From assembly GCA_018383195.1 (NCBI GenBank), contig JAGZOP010000018.1:1-37185 (forward strand): DNA of 37,185 bases. The letters are read 5' to 3'. Source of the stretch: Clostridiaceae bacterium (GTDB lineage: Bacteria; Bacillota; Clostridia; Oscillospirales; Butyricicoccaceae). Below, piece after piece: positions 1 through 9,157 of this stretch. The notes under the pieces were generated by a model. The model was given only the letters and a program-made list of their open reading frames with translations, was not told where the DNA came from and made no database searches. Numbering within the stretch: the stretch's first letter is position 1; each line of letters opens with the position of its first letter. Both the position numbers and the translations under genes were made by a program.

Positions 1-53
1 AATTCCTGTTAGGAATCAGACGGGAGTTCTGTATGCACCCGAAATCCGTCAGC

Positions 54-91
54 TAACAGTTGATAAGTGAATTAGTTCCTTATCACTGTTA
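54..91. repeat. 13-bp inverted repeat at left edge
   Basis: TAACAG-T-TGATAAG (54-67) pairs with CTTATCA-CTGTTA (79-91), a 13-bp stem with one bulged T and an 11-nt loop. A T-run starts about 16 nt downstream (107-114), too far for a classical terminator. It lies upstream of the first gene and may be a leader structure, an operator, or the end of a gene outside the window. Confidence 0.5.
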
Positions 92-175
92 AGCCAAGGA
101 ATTCCTCTTTTTTTGAAGCAGACATGGCACAAATGAGCCGGATATGATAAGCTAGAAAAAAGAGGGGGAATCGAT

Positions 176-1114
176 ATGACAAGATGGAAAGGGGCGGCAG
201 TCCTTGCTGTAATCACCGCGGTACTGCTTTATGCGATACAGTTGATGCCCTCAGAGCCTGTGCCGTCTACCCCAGTGATGGGGATTGTTTCCACAGCCGC
301 AGAAGATGACCGGCGCGAGGCACAGGTCAGGGCATTGGTGCAGGCTGCCGAAGCGGACGGTTTTGAAGTGCTGTCTATGCCGGTGGAACGCACACAGGAG
401 GCGCAGATTGAAGCGATCCGTGCGCTTATTGTCTATCAGGCAGATGTGATTGTCTTTACCCCGCTGGTGGAAAGCGGTTGGGAGAATGTCCTGCGCGAAG
501 CCAATGCAGCAGGTGTGCCCGTGATTGCAGTGGACAAATCCGTGCGCGGAGATGGATTTTCCATCAGTTATGTCGGTTTTGACTACACTGCACTGGCGGA
601 ACAGGCGGCGCAGGCGCTGCTGCGCCTTCACCCGCCGCGCCGCGGTGTATTGGAACTGTATGGAACGCTGAATGCTTCTGATGCACGGGAAATTGCGCGG
701 GGATGCCGGGAAGCATTGGCAGCAGCAGACCTGCGCGTAACATATAGCTTGTGCGGGGATGGCATGCGTTCACGCGGATATGAAATCCTCGAAAGCCTAT
801 CGGAACATTTGGATGAAATTGGCTGCATTTTTGCACATAACGATGCGATGGCACGCGGTGCAGTGGATTATTTGCACGAGCATGGACGTGTGCCGGGGCG
901 CGATATTCTGGTATGCTCATTTGGCGGCGGTGCAGATATGCGCGCTTTGCTGAAAGACGGTATGGTGCAGGTGGTTGCCGCGCTGGATGATGAAACGCTT
1001 GCAGCACTGACGGTAGAGGCAGCGCAGGGAGCTGTGCGGGCGCCCGGTGCGCGTTTTACGTACTTTGCATCGGCTGCTGTACTGGAAGGAGGCGCGGGGC
1101 ATGCCGGGACGTAA
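176..1114 (+). CDS. Membrane-anchored sugar-type periplasmic binding protein (sensor accessory)
   Basis: A 312-residue protein with an N-terminal hydrophobic segment (about residues 6-23) and no lipobox cysteine, so it is probably held in the membrane by an uncleaved anchor. The rest reads as a type I periplasmic binding protein of the ribose/galactose class (Peripl_BP_4). Recognisable stretches are DVIVFTPL, GVPVIAVDK, a hinge-region FAHNDAMARGA and a late GMVQVVAA. The start follows the strong RBS AGAGGGGGAA at 161-170. It overlaps the downstream histidine kinase by 14 nt. In XylFII-LytS-YesN type three-component systems a similar protein presents sugar to the kinase, and that is the inferred role here. 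The ligand cannot be read from sequence. Confidence 0.82.
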   Translation: MTRWKGAAVLAVITAVLLYAIQLMPSEPVPSTPVMGIVSTAAEDDRREAQVRALVQAAEADGFEVLSMPVERTQEAQIEAIRALIVYQADVIVFTPLVESGWENVLREANAAGVPVIAVDKSVRGDGFSISYVGFDYTALAEQAAQALLRLHPPRRGVLELYGTLNASDAREIARGCREALAAADLRVTYSLCGDGMRSRGYEILESLSEHLDEIGCIFAHNDAMARGAVDYLHEHGRVPGRDILVCSFGGGADMRALLKDGMVQVVAALDDETLAALTVEAAQGAVRAPGARFTYFASAAVLEGGAGHAGT

Positions 1115-2546
1115 TGCAGCCCGCAGCATTCATGCCATGCTGCGGCAGTCATTTTTTCAAATAATTGCGGGAATGCTGGTGCCAACCCTGCTGCTCGGCG
1201 GACTGCTGATTGGACTGACGCAGCGATACGATTCTGTCATTGCAGATACGTCCCGCGCATCCGAGCTGCGCGGAATTCTGGTGCAGGAGCTGCCCGACGA
1301 GATTTGGAGGGTCGTATCCGGACGCATTTCGTTTGACGAAGGACAGCAGCAGGTTTTGCTGGATCAAGCCTGCCGGCAGCTGGAGGAGATGCGGAAGCGT
1401 TCTGCGGGCGAGGAAACACGCTATTTGAGTGCTGCGCTGCGTGCCGCAGAAACGGTGAAAACTTATATTGCGCAGCTTGGTGCGCAGACCGCAGAAGGCG
1501 CTGCTGTGAGCCGCAGGGAAGCAATGTATCGCGAAATACGCAGCGTCAGCCAACTGGCGGGCAGTATGCTGGACCGCTATATCGAAAGCGAAATCGCACG
1601 GATGGGGCAGCTGAACAGCCAAATCCAGATCGGAATGTTGGTTACAGGCGCGCTGCTTGCCGCGCTGATCGGGATGATGATCTGGTTCGCGCTGCGCGCT
1701 TCCCATACGGTCGATCATTCGATCCGTACTTCGATTTTTCGGTTGGAAGAAATGGCGGCGCGGATTGCACAGGGAGATTTATCGGTGCGCGTGCCGCCTG
1801 CGGAGGTTGAGGAATTGCGGCGGCTGACCGGCGACCTGAACACCATGGCGGGGCAGATTGACTCCTTGATTCATGAGCGGGTAGAGCAGGAAAAAACGCT
1901 AAAAAAAGCCGAGCTGCGTGCGCTGCAAGCGCAAATCACCCCGCATTTTATGTATAATACCCTGGAAACAATCGTCTGGCTGGCGGAGGAAGGGCGCAAT
2001 CGGGAGGTTGTGGAAATGACCATGGCGTTTACCGGATTTTTGCGCATTTCGCTCAGTCGGGGGCAGGACTACATCACTGTGGAAAAGGAAGAGCAGCATG
2101 TTGCGAGCTATTTGCAGATTCAGTCGGTGCGTTATGGCAGCATTATGCGCTATGAAATCGAGATTGACCCATCGCTTGCCGGGCAGCGTATGCTCAAGCT
2201 GATGCTCCAGCCGCTGGTGGAAAATGCGATTTACCATGGGGTCAAGCGTAAGCGCGGACGGGGGCTGATTCGCGTGACCGGATGGCGGCAGGGAAATGAG
2301 ATGTGCTTTGCGGTTGAGGATGACGGGCTTGGTATGACGCCTGAGCAGCTTGCCTCAGTGCGCGAGGGACTGCGCCGCCCGGCGCAGTATGACCCGGATA
2401 CCAAAGGCGGATATGGGCTGCGCAATGTGGAAGAACGGCTGTGGCTGTATTATGGGCAGGGACTGGAGATTGAAAGCGTGTACCGCAAAGGCACGCGGGT
2501 CAGTTTTCGTCTGCCCTGTGGGGAACATGAGGAGGAAAATCACTGA
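1101..2546 (+). CDS. YesM-type sensor histidine kinase
   Basis: A 481-residue kinase. I chose ATG 1101, which follows GGAAGGAGG at 1084-1092; an in-frame ATG at 1047 lies deep inside the preceding gene and has no RBS. The order is TM1 (about 19-41), an extracytoplasmic helical region of about 130 residues, TM2 (about 176-200), HAMP, then a His_kinase (PF06580-like) block with ITPHFMYNTLE in which H282 is the predicted phosphoacceptor. The HATPase has an N box VENAIYHGVKR and glycine motifs GLGMT and GGYGLRNVEERL. The stop overlaps the start of the regulator (ATGA), indicating translational coupling. The short sensor region fits sensing through the upstream binding protein. Confidence 0.92.
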   Translation: MPGRNAARSIHAMLRQSFFQIIAGMLVPTLLLGGLLIGLTQRYDSVIADTSRASELRGILVQELPDEIWRVVSGRISFDEGQQQVLLDQACRQLEEMRKRSAGEETRYLSAALRAAETVKTYIAQLGAQTAEGAAVSRREAMYREIRSVSQLAGSMLDRYIESEIARMGQLNSQIQIGMLVTGALLAALIGMMIWFALRASHTVDHSIRTSIFRLEEMAARIAQGDLSVRVPPAEVEELRRLTGDLNTMAGQIDSLIHERVEQEKTLKKAELRALQAQITPHFMYNTLETIVWLAEEGRNREVVEMTMAFTGFLRISLSRGQDYITVEKEEQHVASYLQIQSVRYGSIMRYEIEIDPSLAGQRMLKLMLQPLVENAIYHGVKRKRGRGLIRVTGWRQGNEMCFAVEDDGLGMTPEQLASVREGLRRPAQYDPDTKGGYGLRNVEERLWLYYGQGLEIESVYRKGTRVSFRLPCGEHEEENH

Positions 2547-4108
2547 TGATGCGGATTTTTATTGCAGACGATGAAGATATCATCCGCGACGGCATTCGCA
2601 ACTGCATTGAAAAAGAGCAGGGAAAGTTTCTGTTTGCAGGCGAGGCGCCGGATGGCGAGATGGCGCTGCCGATGATGATGGAAATCAAACCGGATGTGCT
2701 GATTACCGATATCCGAATGCCGTTTATGGATGGGCTGGAACTGGCGCGCGTGGTGCGGCGCACCATGCCGTGGATGCGGATTGTGTTTTTGAGCGGACAT
2801 GATGAATTTGAATATGCGCAAAAGGCAGTTTCCCTGCATGCTGATGCTTATTTGCTCAAACCGGTTGATTCCGCACAGCTGCTTGCGACACTCGCAAATG
2901 TAGCAGCGCGGATTGAAGAAGAACAGCAGCAGTACCGGCAGGCAGTGCGTCAAAGCCGCAGCGAACAGGAAGATGATGCGCTGCGGGAGCACTTTTTTAA
3001 TCTTCTGCTGTCAGGCGGGATGGCTGCGGCGGATGCAGTCGAGCAGGGTGCGCCATGGGGACTGTCCCCAGCGGCACGGCAATATCTGGTCTGCATCCTG
3101 CGGCTGCCGGACAACCGCGATGCATTTATGCAGGCGCGGGCGCTGTCGGCGCGGACCTTTGACGGTCAGCAGGAGGTCATCTGTTTTTTTCGCGGGAGCA
3201 GGCGGCTGGTGCTGCTGCTTCAGGGCGAACGCGAGGATGCGGTGCGCGAGCGCGCATATGAGGTTTGCCAGAATCTGCGGCATGAGATTCGGCAGTTTCT
3301 TGGGTGGGATACGCTTGCAGCAATCGGTTTGCCGGTGACACGGCTGTCCGCGCTGCCGGATTCTTACCGCACCGCCAAAGAAACCATGCTGCGTGCTGCC
3401 GCCTGCGCGGAGGGCGGCGTGTTCGGGAGTACGGATTTTGCTTCCGGAAAAACCGGATTTGACTTTTCGGCGGGCGGCGCGCTTGCAGATCAGCTGCGGC
3501 ATGCCGCGCCGGAGGATGTACCGCGAATTGTGGATGAGTACTTTGGAAATGCCGCCGAAGAAGATATGAAAAGTGTGCTGTACCGGTATTATTTGCTCAT
3601 GGATTTGCTGGTGAGCGCTGCGAGATTGGCAGCGGAAGTACAGCCGAACAGCATTGCAGCGCCGGATGACCCGCAGGCGGTGCTCGCGCAGGCTGCCACG
3701 CTGGAGGGGGCGAAAGTGTGTGCTGCACAAACGCTGCGCCGCTTGACACAGCTGTGTTACCGGCATCAAAATGTGCGGTACAGCGAAGAAATCGGTCGGG
3801 CGAAGACCTTTATCCGTGCGCACTATGCGGATAGCGGGCTGTCGCTGCATATGGTTGCGGCAGAGGTTGGATTCAGCCCCAATCATTTTTCTACGGTATT
3901 TTCTCAGGAGACGGGGCAGACCTTTGTCGAATATTTGACGGCGGTGCGGCTGGAAGCCGCCAAAGAATTGCTGCGCACGAGCGATGCGCGCATGAGCGAT
4001 ATTGCATTCGATGTAGGATATCAGGAGCCGCATTATTTCAGCTATCTGTTTAAAAAGCATGTCGGGGTATCGCCGCGGGAGTATCGCAGCCGCGGAGAAG
4101 TTACTTAA
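2546..4108 (+). CDS. YesN-type response regulator, REC plus AraC DNA-binding domain
   Basis: A 520-residue regulator. The receiver domain occupies about residues 3-120, with the acidic pocket D8/D9, phosphoacceptor D55 in LITDIRMPFMDG and the conserved lysine in YLLKPVD. A long middle linker follows. An AraC-type double helix-turn-helix covers about residues 415-515, with typical phrases SLHMVAAEVGFSPNHFS and SDIAFDVGYQEPHYFSYLFKK. The start is at ATG 2546 (or 2549) behind GGAGGAAA. It probably controls its own operon or the downstream binding-protein/phosphatase genes. Confidence 0.93.
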   Translation: MMRIFIADDEDIIRDGIRNCIEKEQGKFLFAGEAPDGEMALPMMMEIKPDVLITDIRMPFMDGLELARVVRRTMPWMRIVFLSGHDEFEYAQKAVSLHADAYLLKPVDSAQLLATLANVAARIEEEQQQYRQAVRQSRSEQEDDALREHFFNLLLSGGMAAADAVEQGAPWGLSPAARQYLVCILRLPDNRDAFMQARALSARTFDGQQEVICFFRGSRRLVLLLQGEREDAVRERAYEVCQNLRHEIRQFLGWDTLAAIGLPVTRLSALPDSYRTAKETMLRAAACAEGGVFGSTDFASGKTGFDFSAGGALADQLRHAAPEDVPRIVDEYFGNAAEEDMKSVLYRYYLLMDLLVSAARLAAEVQPNSIAAPDDPQAVLAQAATLEGAKVCAAQTLRRLTQLCYRHQNVRYSEEIGRAKTFIRAHYADSGLSLHMVAAEVGFSPNHFSTVFSQETGQTFVEYLTAVRLEAAKELLRTSDARMSDIAFDVGYQEPHYFSYLFKKHVGVSPREYRSRGEVT

Positions 4109-4199
4109 TTTTTTCGGAAAAAATCTTACTTTCTGCGTCTTGACATGCGGAGGATAAAATTTTATCGGATGCCGCTCGGTAGAGCGGCGTATGGATGTT

Positions 4200-4208
4200 T
4201 GCTACACT
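4200..4208 (+). promoter_or_regulatory. Possible extended -10 promoter before the solute-binding lipoprotein
   Basis: TGcTACACT at 4200-4208 fits an extended -10 element; the -35 region is poor. A start site would fall at about 4215, inside the hairpin at 4213-4238, so the hairpin would sit at the very 5' end of the message. Confidence 0.35.
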
Positions 4209-4212
4209 ATAA

Positions 4213-4249
4213 GGGCAGGGACACAGAGCACCCTGCCCGCCTTTGTTTT
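4213..4249 (+). terminator. Terminator or leader attenuator just before the binding-protein gene
   Basis: GGGCAGGG (4213-4220) pairs perfectly with CCCTGCCC (4231-4238) and is followed by GCCTTTGTTTT. The RBS of the next gene (GAGGTGG, 4250-4256) begins immediately after the T-tract. It can end the two-component transcript, or attenuate read-through into the lipoprotein/phosphatase pair. Confidence 0.6.
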
Positions 4250-4260
4250 GAGGTGGTACG

Positions 4261-5334
4261 ATGAAACGAATGCTATGTTTGCTGCTGACGCTGCTTGTCA
4301 GCGGCTGCACGGCTGCGCCTGATGCGGTGCAGCCTTTGCCTGATGCGGCACAAGCCGCACCGCCGCCGCCTGCCTATGACCGGCTGACCATATACAGCCC
4401 GCTTCCGGAGGAAGAACTGCTGCTGTATTGCAGCGCTTTCCGCAAGGATACCGGTATTACCGTTGATTGCGAGCGCCTGTCCGCGGGGGAAATGATTGCG
4501 CGGGTGCAGGCAGAACGGGAGCAGCCTAAGGCATCTGTACTGCTCGGCGGTGCGGCGGATAATTATGTGCAGGCGCAGGAGGTGGGACTGCTTGAACCGT
4601 ATCAGAGTCCTGAAATTGTTCACGTTCCGGAAGCCTATCTCGATCAGAACGGCGTGTGGAATCCGATTTATGCGGGTGTAATTTGTTTTGCATGCAACCG
4701 CGACTGGTTCGAACGCAAAGATTTGCCGCTGCCTGACTGCTGGGATGATTTGCTCCGTCCGGAACTCGCCGGGCAGATTGTAATGGCATCGCCGGCTTCC
4801 TCGGGCACTTCCTACACCATGCTGGCTGCACTTGTGCAGCAGCGCGGCGAACCGACAGCATGGGAGTATCTGCGTGCACTCGACGCGAACGTCGGCAGAT
4901 ATACCCGGTCAGGGATTGAACCGGTCGAGTGGGTAAAGAACGGGAACCATGCAGTCGGCATTGTATTTTCGCACGATGGACGGCGTGCTGCGCTCGACGG
5001 CTATCCGGTGGAACTGCAATATCCCACGGACGGCACCGGCTTTGAGATCGGCGCATGTGCGCTTGTGCGCGGCGGACCGCAGGAAGAGCTGGAAAATGCC
5101 CGAAAGTTTGTCGATTGGATGACCTCGCAGCGCGGTCAGGAATGTTATATTGAAGCCAAAAGCAGCCGGCTGCCGGCAAATACTGCGGCGCGGACGGCGG
5201 ATGGGCTGCCTGCATTTTCCGAACTGAACCTGATTGATTATGACCCTGAATGGGCGGGAGAAAACCGTACCCGGCTGATTGCGGCGTTTGAAAAGAATGT
5301 AACCCGCGCGCAAACTCAAATGAGTTCACCATAG
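4261..5334 (+). CDS. ABC-type extracellular solute-binding lipoprotein (iron/phosphoglycerate-like class)
   Basis: A 357-residue lipoprotein with signal peptide and lipobox LVSGC (C16). The mature protein resembles the FbpA/PgtC-like SBP family: LTIYSPLPEEE at the N-terminus, DCWDDLLRPELAGQI in the middle, ASPASSGTSYTM as a probable ligand loop, and a C-terminal WMTSQRGQECY. There is no permease or ATPase gene next to it. In the PgtABC system a related binding protein works with a kinase and regulator as a signal input, so a sensory role is a reasonable inference. Only 45 nt without an obvious terminator separate it from the phosphatase gene, so the two are probably co-transcribed. Confidence 0.82.
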   Translation: MKRMLCLLLTLLVSGCTAAPDAVQPLPDAAQAAPPPPAYDRLTIYSPLPEEELLLYCSAFRKDTGITVDCERLSAGEMIARVQAEREQPKASVLLGGAADNYVQAQEVGLLEPYQSPEIVHVPEAYLDQNGVWNPIYAGVICFACNRDWFERKDLPLPDCWDDLLRPELAGQIVMASPASSGTSYTMLAALVQQRGEPTAWEYLRALDANVGRYTRSGIEPVEWVKNGNHAVGIVFSHDGRRAALDGYPVELQYPTDGTGFEIGACALVRGGPQEELENARKFVDWMTSQRGQECYIEAKSSRLPANTAARTADGLPAFSELNLIDYDPEWAGENRTRLIAAFEKNVTRAQTQMSSP

Positions 5335-5379
5335 ACGCGGCGGCGCGGCAGTGCCGTGCCGTGAGAAAGGAGAAAAAGA

Positions 5380-8300
5380 ATGGAAAGAATTTTTTCACGG
5401 AAACGGCGGCTGCTGAGTCTGCTGCTTGCAGCGGTGGTGCTGTTTGCAATGGCGCCGGTTGACGCATTGGCAGTTGGTACAGAGGATACCGGCTCTTTTG
5501 TGAACGGTCCCTACCTGATGACCCCGAAGACCGACGCAATGGCGGTGGTCTGGGAACTGGACAAGGCGATGAAAGCCACGATTACGTACGGTACGACTGC
5601 GGACGACCAGAAAACAGTGGATGTTCCGGTCGAAGAAGGAGAAAAATATCAGGGCGAGCCGATGCATATGTATCGCGCACGGCTGACCGGTCTGACCCCG
5701 GGCACGGCATATACCTACAAGGTTGCGCTCGAAAACGGACAGACCATGGAAGGGCGTTTCCGCACGCTGCCCGAAAATCCCGAGGAGGTACGCTTTGTCG
5801 TTGTCAGCGACAGCCACCGCTTTGAGACTGCCAAGCAGGTATCGGATGCCATCGAAAAATTTGACCCGGATTTCATTCTGCATACCGGAGACATGGTCGA
5901 GGGCACAGGCTCTCAGAAAGACCAGTTTTCCTACTGGTTCCAGAATGCGGGCGGTTTCCTGCACAATGTTCCGGTCATTTATAACAGCGGAAACCATGAT
6001 TTTGGGGTATATTTCGATGAGTATGTCACCAAAATCCAAAAAGAGCAGTATCATTCCAACGAAACCGGACGGAATGTTTCGTTCAGCTGCGGACCGGTGC
6101 ATATTTCGATGCTTGACAGCAACCCGTGGTCGCTGTTTGAGCTGAACTCTGCGGCAGGCGGTCAGGTGGATGCTGCGACCAAGGCAGTTGTAGACGAATC
6201 TCTCGGCTGGCTCAAGGCAGACCTCGCATCTGCGGATGCGAAAAATGCGGATTTCCGCGTCGTTACCATGCATCATCCGTATGAGGATGATCTGACCCGG
6301 AAATATGTGCCGCCGATTGTGGAAAACGGCAATGTGAACATCATGTTCAGCGGTCATACGCATGTATATTCCCGCTATGCTTCGCCGAACGCTGCGCGCG
6401 GCACCGGTACGATGTATGTCACACAGGGCGACGCCCGCATTGGCGACGGCAAAATTGATACCGGCAAGAAAGACCAGCGCATGGATGACAACTACCCCAA
6501 CCTGCTGGCAACCGGCAAGGGCGATATGCTTCAGGTTACCGTGAAGGGCGGGCTGCTGACTTATTCCAACGTCGGTCTGGAAAAGGGTGCGGAAAAGGTT
6601 TATGAAACCGTTTCGCTTTCCAAGGATGGCGCGAAACTGTCTTATGAAAACATTTCGATCACACCGGACAGCGTGCAGTCAAATGGCGCGGTTACGGTTT
6701 CGGCAAAGGTGACAAACATCGGCAGCGGCATGGCTGCGGCGGCGATGTGTGTCAACGACAACGGTCAGAACCGCTGGCTGTACGAATTCGGTCAGGCGGG
6801 CAAGGAACGTGTGGTTGCACTGAACCCGGGCGAATCGGCTGAGCTGAGTGCACCGCTGACGCTTTCCGCACTTGGCAGCCACAAGCTGATCCTTGCGGGC
6901 GTGTCCAAGACGGTCAATGTTACGTTCCGCAAGGCAACCTATACGTATGATAACCTGCGCGTGAAACTCGGCACAGGAGAAATCAGCGACCCGACGAGCG
7001 ACCTGCTGTGCGCGAAGGCGGACGTTACCAATATCGGCAACCAGAACGGCACGGCAGCGGCAACGCTGTATGTAAACGGCAAGGCAGTCCAGAGCAAGCA
7101 GGTCAAACTGGATGCGGGAAAAACCCGTTCGGTTGAGTTTACCTATGACATTCCGGCAGGCGGCGCCTACACCGTGAAGATTGGCACTTCGGCGGAGCAG
7201 AAGGTAACCGTTCTCGGTTCCATGCAGGGCACTCCGATTGTGAAGGACAAATCCGGTCTTGGAAACGACGGCATCATCCGCGGCAATCCGACGCTCGTCA
7301 AATATGATGGAGGCTGGGGACTGTCGCTCGACGGTGTGGATGATTATGTGGAAATTCCGGACCGTGGAAACTATATCGTGGATGACGGCGTGACCGGCAT
7401 GGTCTGGGCAAATGTCGATCGTTTGGCGCAGGGCGATGAATGGGACCACAACCCGCTGCTGATGAAGGGCGCTTCCATCAGCTACGGCACAAACTACCTG
7501 TTCCGAATGGCAGTGCGCAAGACCGGTATGGTGACGTACGGCATCGGTTTTGACAATGACAACGGCGAATACTTCTGGAATGATGATGAAAATATCGACG
7601 GCGCGGGCGTAACGCTCGGCAAATGGGTGCAGTATACGGGCGGCTTTGACCGTGCAACCGGCGGCACCAGCTGGGAAGACGGCAAGCTCAGCGGTCAGAT
7701 TGATGCACCGGATTTTGATTCCGAAATTAAAAACTGGGAAGGCAAGTCGATGTATTCCGGCTTTGCGTTCCACCGTCATCTGCTCGCTGACCGGGGACGC
7801 GGCAAGACGCACACCATGCTGACCGGCGATATTGGTCAGATTCGTTTCTACACCGAAAAGCTGTCTGAGGCTTCTAACAAGAAGATTTATGCAAATCCGT
7901 CTGCGAAGGGACCGCAGGGCGATAAACTGGTTGTCTGGCTGGACTTTGACCCGTCGAATCTCGTCACGGAGGGCACACACCAGACCGAATGGCGGCCGGT
8001 GATTGGCGGGCTCAATCAGTTCTCGTATGAAACGGAGCTTTCCGGCGCAGCATCTGCCAAGGCAGTCATCGAGACCTCGGAAGACGGAAAGACCGTCAAG
8101 GAATCCAAGGAAGTTGTGCTTCAGAATGGCAAGGGCACGCAGGATCTGTCCGATTTGGGCAGCGCGAAGTTTGTCCGCGTTTCGACTGCGATGCAGTCCT
8201 CTGTGACAGAAGCTGCGACCGATGTGCCGGTGATTCGGAGCTATACCGTAAATGCGGGCAACTGCAACACCTGGGCAACGCTTGCAGACTGGAACAAGGG

Positions 8301-8931
8301 CGTATTTACCGGTGCAGCCGGCTATGAGTCGGATGACATCTTTAACGATTATGCAAACGATTACGATGATTATTCGGGCGCCGCAGATGTATCGAAAATT
8401 GCAGTAGGCGGCGATATGGCACAAAATCACTGGGCATATCAGAACGTGCAGGCACTGGCTGCAAAGGGTGTTGTCAGCGGTGATGCAGGCACGGGATTTG
8501 TCCGCCCGAACGACCGGATTACCCGTGAGGAGGTTGCCACTGCGCTGCTCAAGGCGCTCGATATTCCGGCCGATCAGACTGGCACCATCGCCGCAGGCGA
8601 CCGTTCTTCTGCGTGGGCAAAGGATATCCTTGCTTCTGCGAAGGCGCGCGGCATCCTGCTCGGCGATGCAAAGGGCAATATGAATGGCCAGCTGACTGCG
8701 ACGCGCGCAGAAGTTGCAGCAATGATTGCTCGGGTTGCCGGACTTTCGGAAATCGATGCTTCGGGACTGGAAAAGTTCTCGGATCATGCGTCGATTCCTG
8801 CATGGGCACGCGGCAGCCTTGCCGGTTTGATTGAAAACGGCATGCTGTCCGGATATCAGGACAATACTTTGCGCGCTACGGCACAGATTACGCGTGCAGA
8901 GGCGTTTACCATGATTGCAAAACTCCTTTGA
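5380..8931 (+). CDS. S-layer-anchored multidomain metallophosphoesterase
   Basis: A 1183-residue secreted protein that starts behind AAAGGAG. The signal peptide is residues 1-32 (cut near DALAVG). A purple-acid-phosphatase-like N-terminal beta domain covers about 40-125. The calcineurin-like catalytic domain covers about 137-345, with D144-x-H146, G170-D171, G204-N-H-D207, H298-H299 and G325-H326-T-H328, so the metal-ligand set looks complete. Two CARDB-like domains follow (about 428-515 and 520-615, each with VTNIG), then a LamG/concanavalin-like domain (about 618-865; GLSLDGVDDYVEIP). Three SLH repeats close the protein (about 1008-1183). It should hydrolyse phosphoesters at the cell surface, possibly while bound to a glycan. 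The substrate is unknown. Confidence 0.9.
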   Translation: MERIFSRKRRLLSLLLAAVVLFAMAPVDALAVGTEDTGSFVNGPYLMTPKTDAMAVVWELDKAMKATITYGTTADDQKTVDVPVEEGEKYQGEPMHMYRARLTGLTPGTAYTYKVALENGQTMEGRFRTLPENPEEVRFVVVSDSHRFETAKQVSDAIEKFDPDFILHTGDMVEGTGSQKDQFSYWFQNAGGFLHNVPVIYNSGNHDFGVYFDEYVTKIQKEQYHSNETGRNVSFSCGPVHISMLDSNPWSLFELNSAAGGQVDAATKAVVDESLGWLKADLASADAKNADFRVVTMHHPYEDDLTRKYVPPIVENGNVNIMFSGHTHVYSRYASPNAARGTGTMYVTQGDARIGDGKIDTGKKDQRMDDNYPNLLATGKGDMLQVTVKGGLLTYSNVGLEKGAEKVYETVSLSKDGAKLSYENISITPDSVQSNGAVTVSAKVTNIGSGMAAAAMCVNDNGQNRWLYEFGQAGKERVVALNPGESAELSAPLTLSALGSHKLILAGVSKTVNVTFRKATYTYDNLRVKLGTGEISDPTSDLLCAKADVTNIGNQNGTAAATLYVNGKAVQSKQVKLDAGKTRSVEFTYDIPAGGAYTVKIGTSAEQKVTVLGSMQGTPIVKDKSGLGNDGIIRGNPTLVKYDGGWGLSLDGVDDYVEIPDRGNYIVDDGVTGMVWANVDRLAQGDEWDHNPLLMKGASISYGTNYLFRMAVRKTGMVTYGIGFDNDNGEYFWNDDENIDGAGVTLGKWVQYTGGFDRATGGTSWEDGKLSGQIDAPDFDSEIKNWEGKSMYSGFAFHRHLLADRGRGKTHTMLTGDIGQIRFYTEKLSEASNKKIYANPSAKGPQGDKLVVWLDFDPSNLVTEGTHQTEWRPVIGGLNQFSYETELSGAASAKAVIETSEDGKTVKESKEVVLQNGKGTQDLSDLGSAKFVRVSTAMQSSVTEAATDVPVIRSYTVNAGNCNTWATLADWNKGVFTGAAGYESDDIFNDYANDYDDYSGAADVSKIAVGGDMAQNHWAYQNVQALAAKGVVSGDAGTGFVRPNDRITREEVATALLKALDIPADQTGTIAAGDRSSAWAKDILASAKARGILLGDAKGNMNGQLTATRAEVAAMIARVAGLSEIDASGLEKFSDHASIPAWARGSLAGLIENGMLSGYQDNTLRATAQITRAEAFTMIAKLL

Positions 8932-8964
8932 CATAGGGAGGATGGGAGCAGCACAATGCGGCTC

Positions 8965-9000
8965 AAAAAATCCGCCGGTCAGCAGACCGGCGGATTTTTT
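8965..9000 (+). terminator. Intrinsic terminator after the phosphatase gene
   Basis: A long perfect stem: AAAAAATCCGCCGGTC at 8965-8980 pairs with GACCGGCGGATTTTTT at 8985-9000 around loop AGCA. The symmetry makes it potentially bidirectional. Confidence 0.92.
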
Positions 9001-9042
9001 TCATTCTAACCCATCTGGCACAAAAGGTGCTGCATTTAAAAA

Positions 9043-9056
9043 CGAACAAATTTTCG
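9043..9056. promoter_or_regulatory. SOS (LexA) box-like operator
   Basis: CGAACAAATTTTCG fits the Firmicutes LexA consensus CGAAC-N4-GTTCG with one mismatch. The mismatch is the same one seen in the box upstream of recA in this window (CGAACATTTTTTCG on the minus strand). It lies just upstream of the promoter of the small membrane-protein gene. Confidence 0.6.
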
Positions 9057-9064
9057 AAAACCTC

Positions 9065-9093
9065 TTTTCAACAAACGTTTGTTCTGTTATAAT
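9065..9093 (+). promoter_or_regulatory. Promoter with palindromic operator between -35 and -10
   Basis: -35 TTTTCA (9065-9070) and -10 TATAAT (9088-9093) are 17 nt apart. The spacer holds the perfect 14-bp palindrome AACAAACGTTTGTT (9070-9083), placed where a bound repressor would block RNA polymerase. It contains AAC-N4-GTT and may be a second, weaker LexA site or the site of another repressor. Confidence 0.65.
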
Positions 9094-9157
9094 GGCAGTA
9101 GAAAGTTTACGGTAAGGAAAATGCCGTTTGAATGCAGCGGACAGGAGGAGATCGCGA

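Noticed and set aside
6679..8934. A 751-codon open frame antisense to the phosphatase gene
   Set aside because: It lies wholly opposite a gene with clear domains, has no RBS or family features, and its product is rich in Cys, Arg and His as expected of a shadow frame in GC-rich coding DNA.
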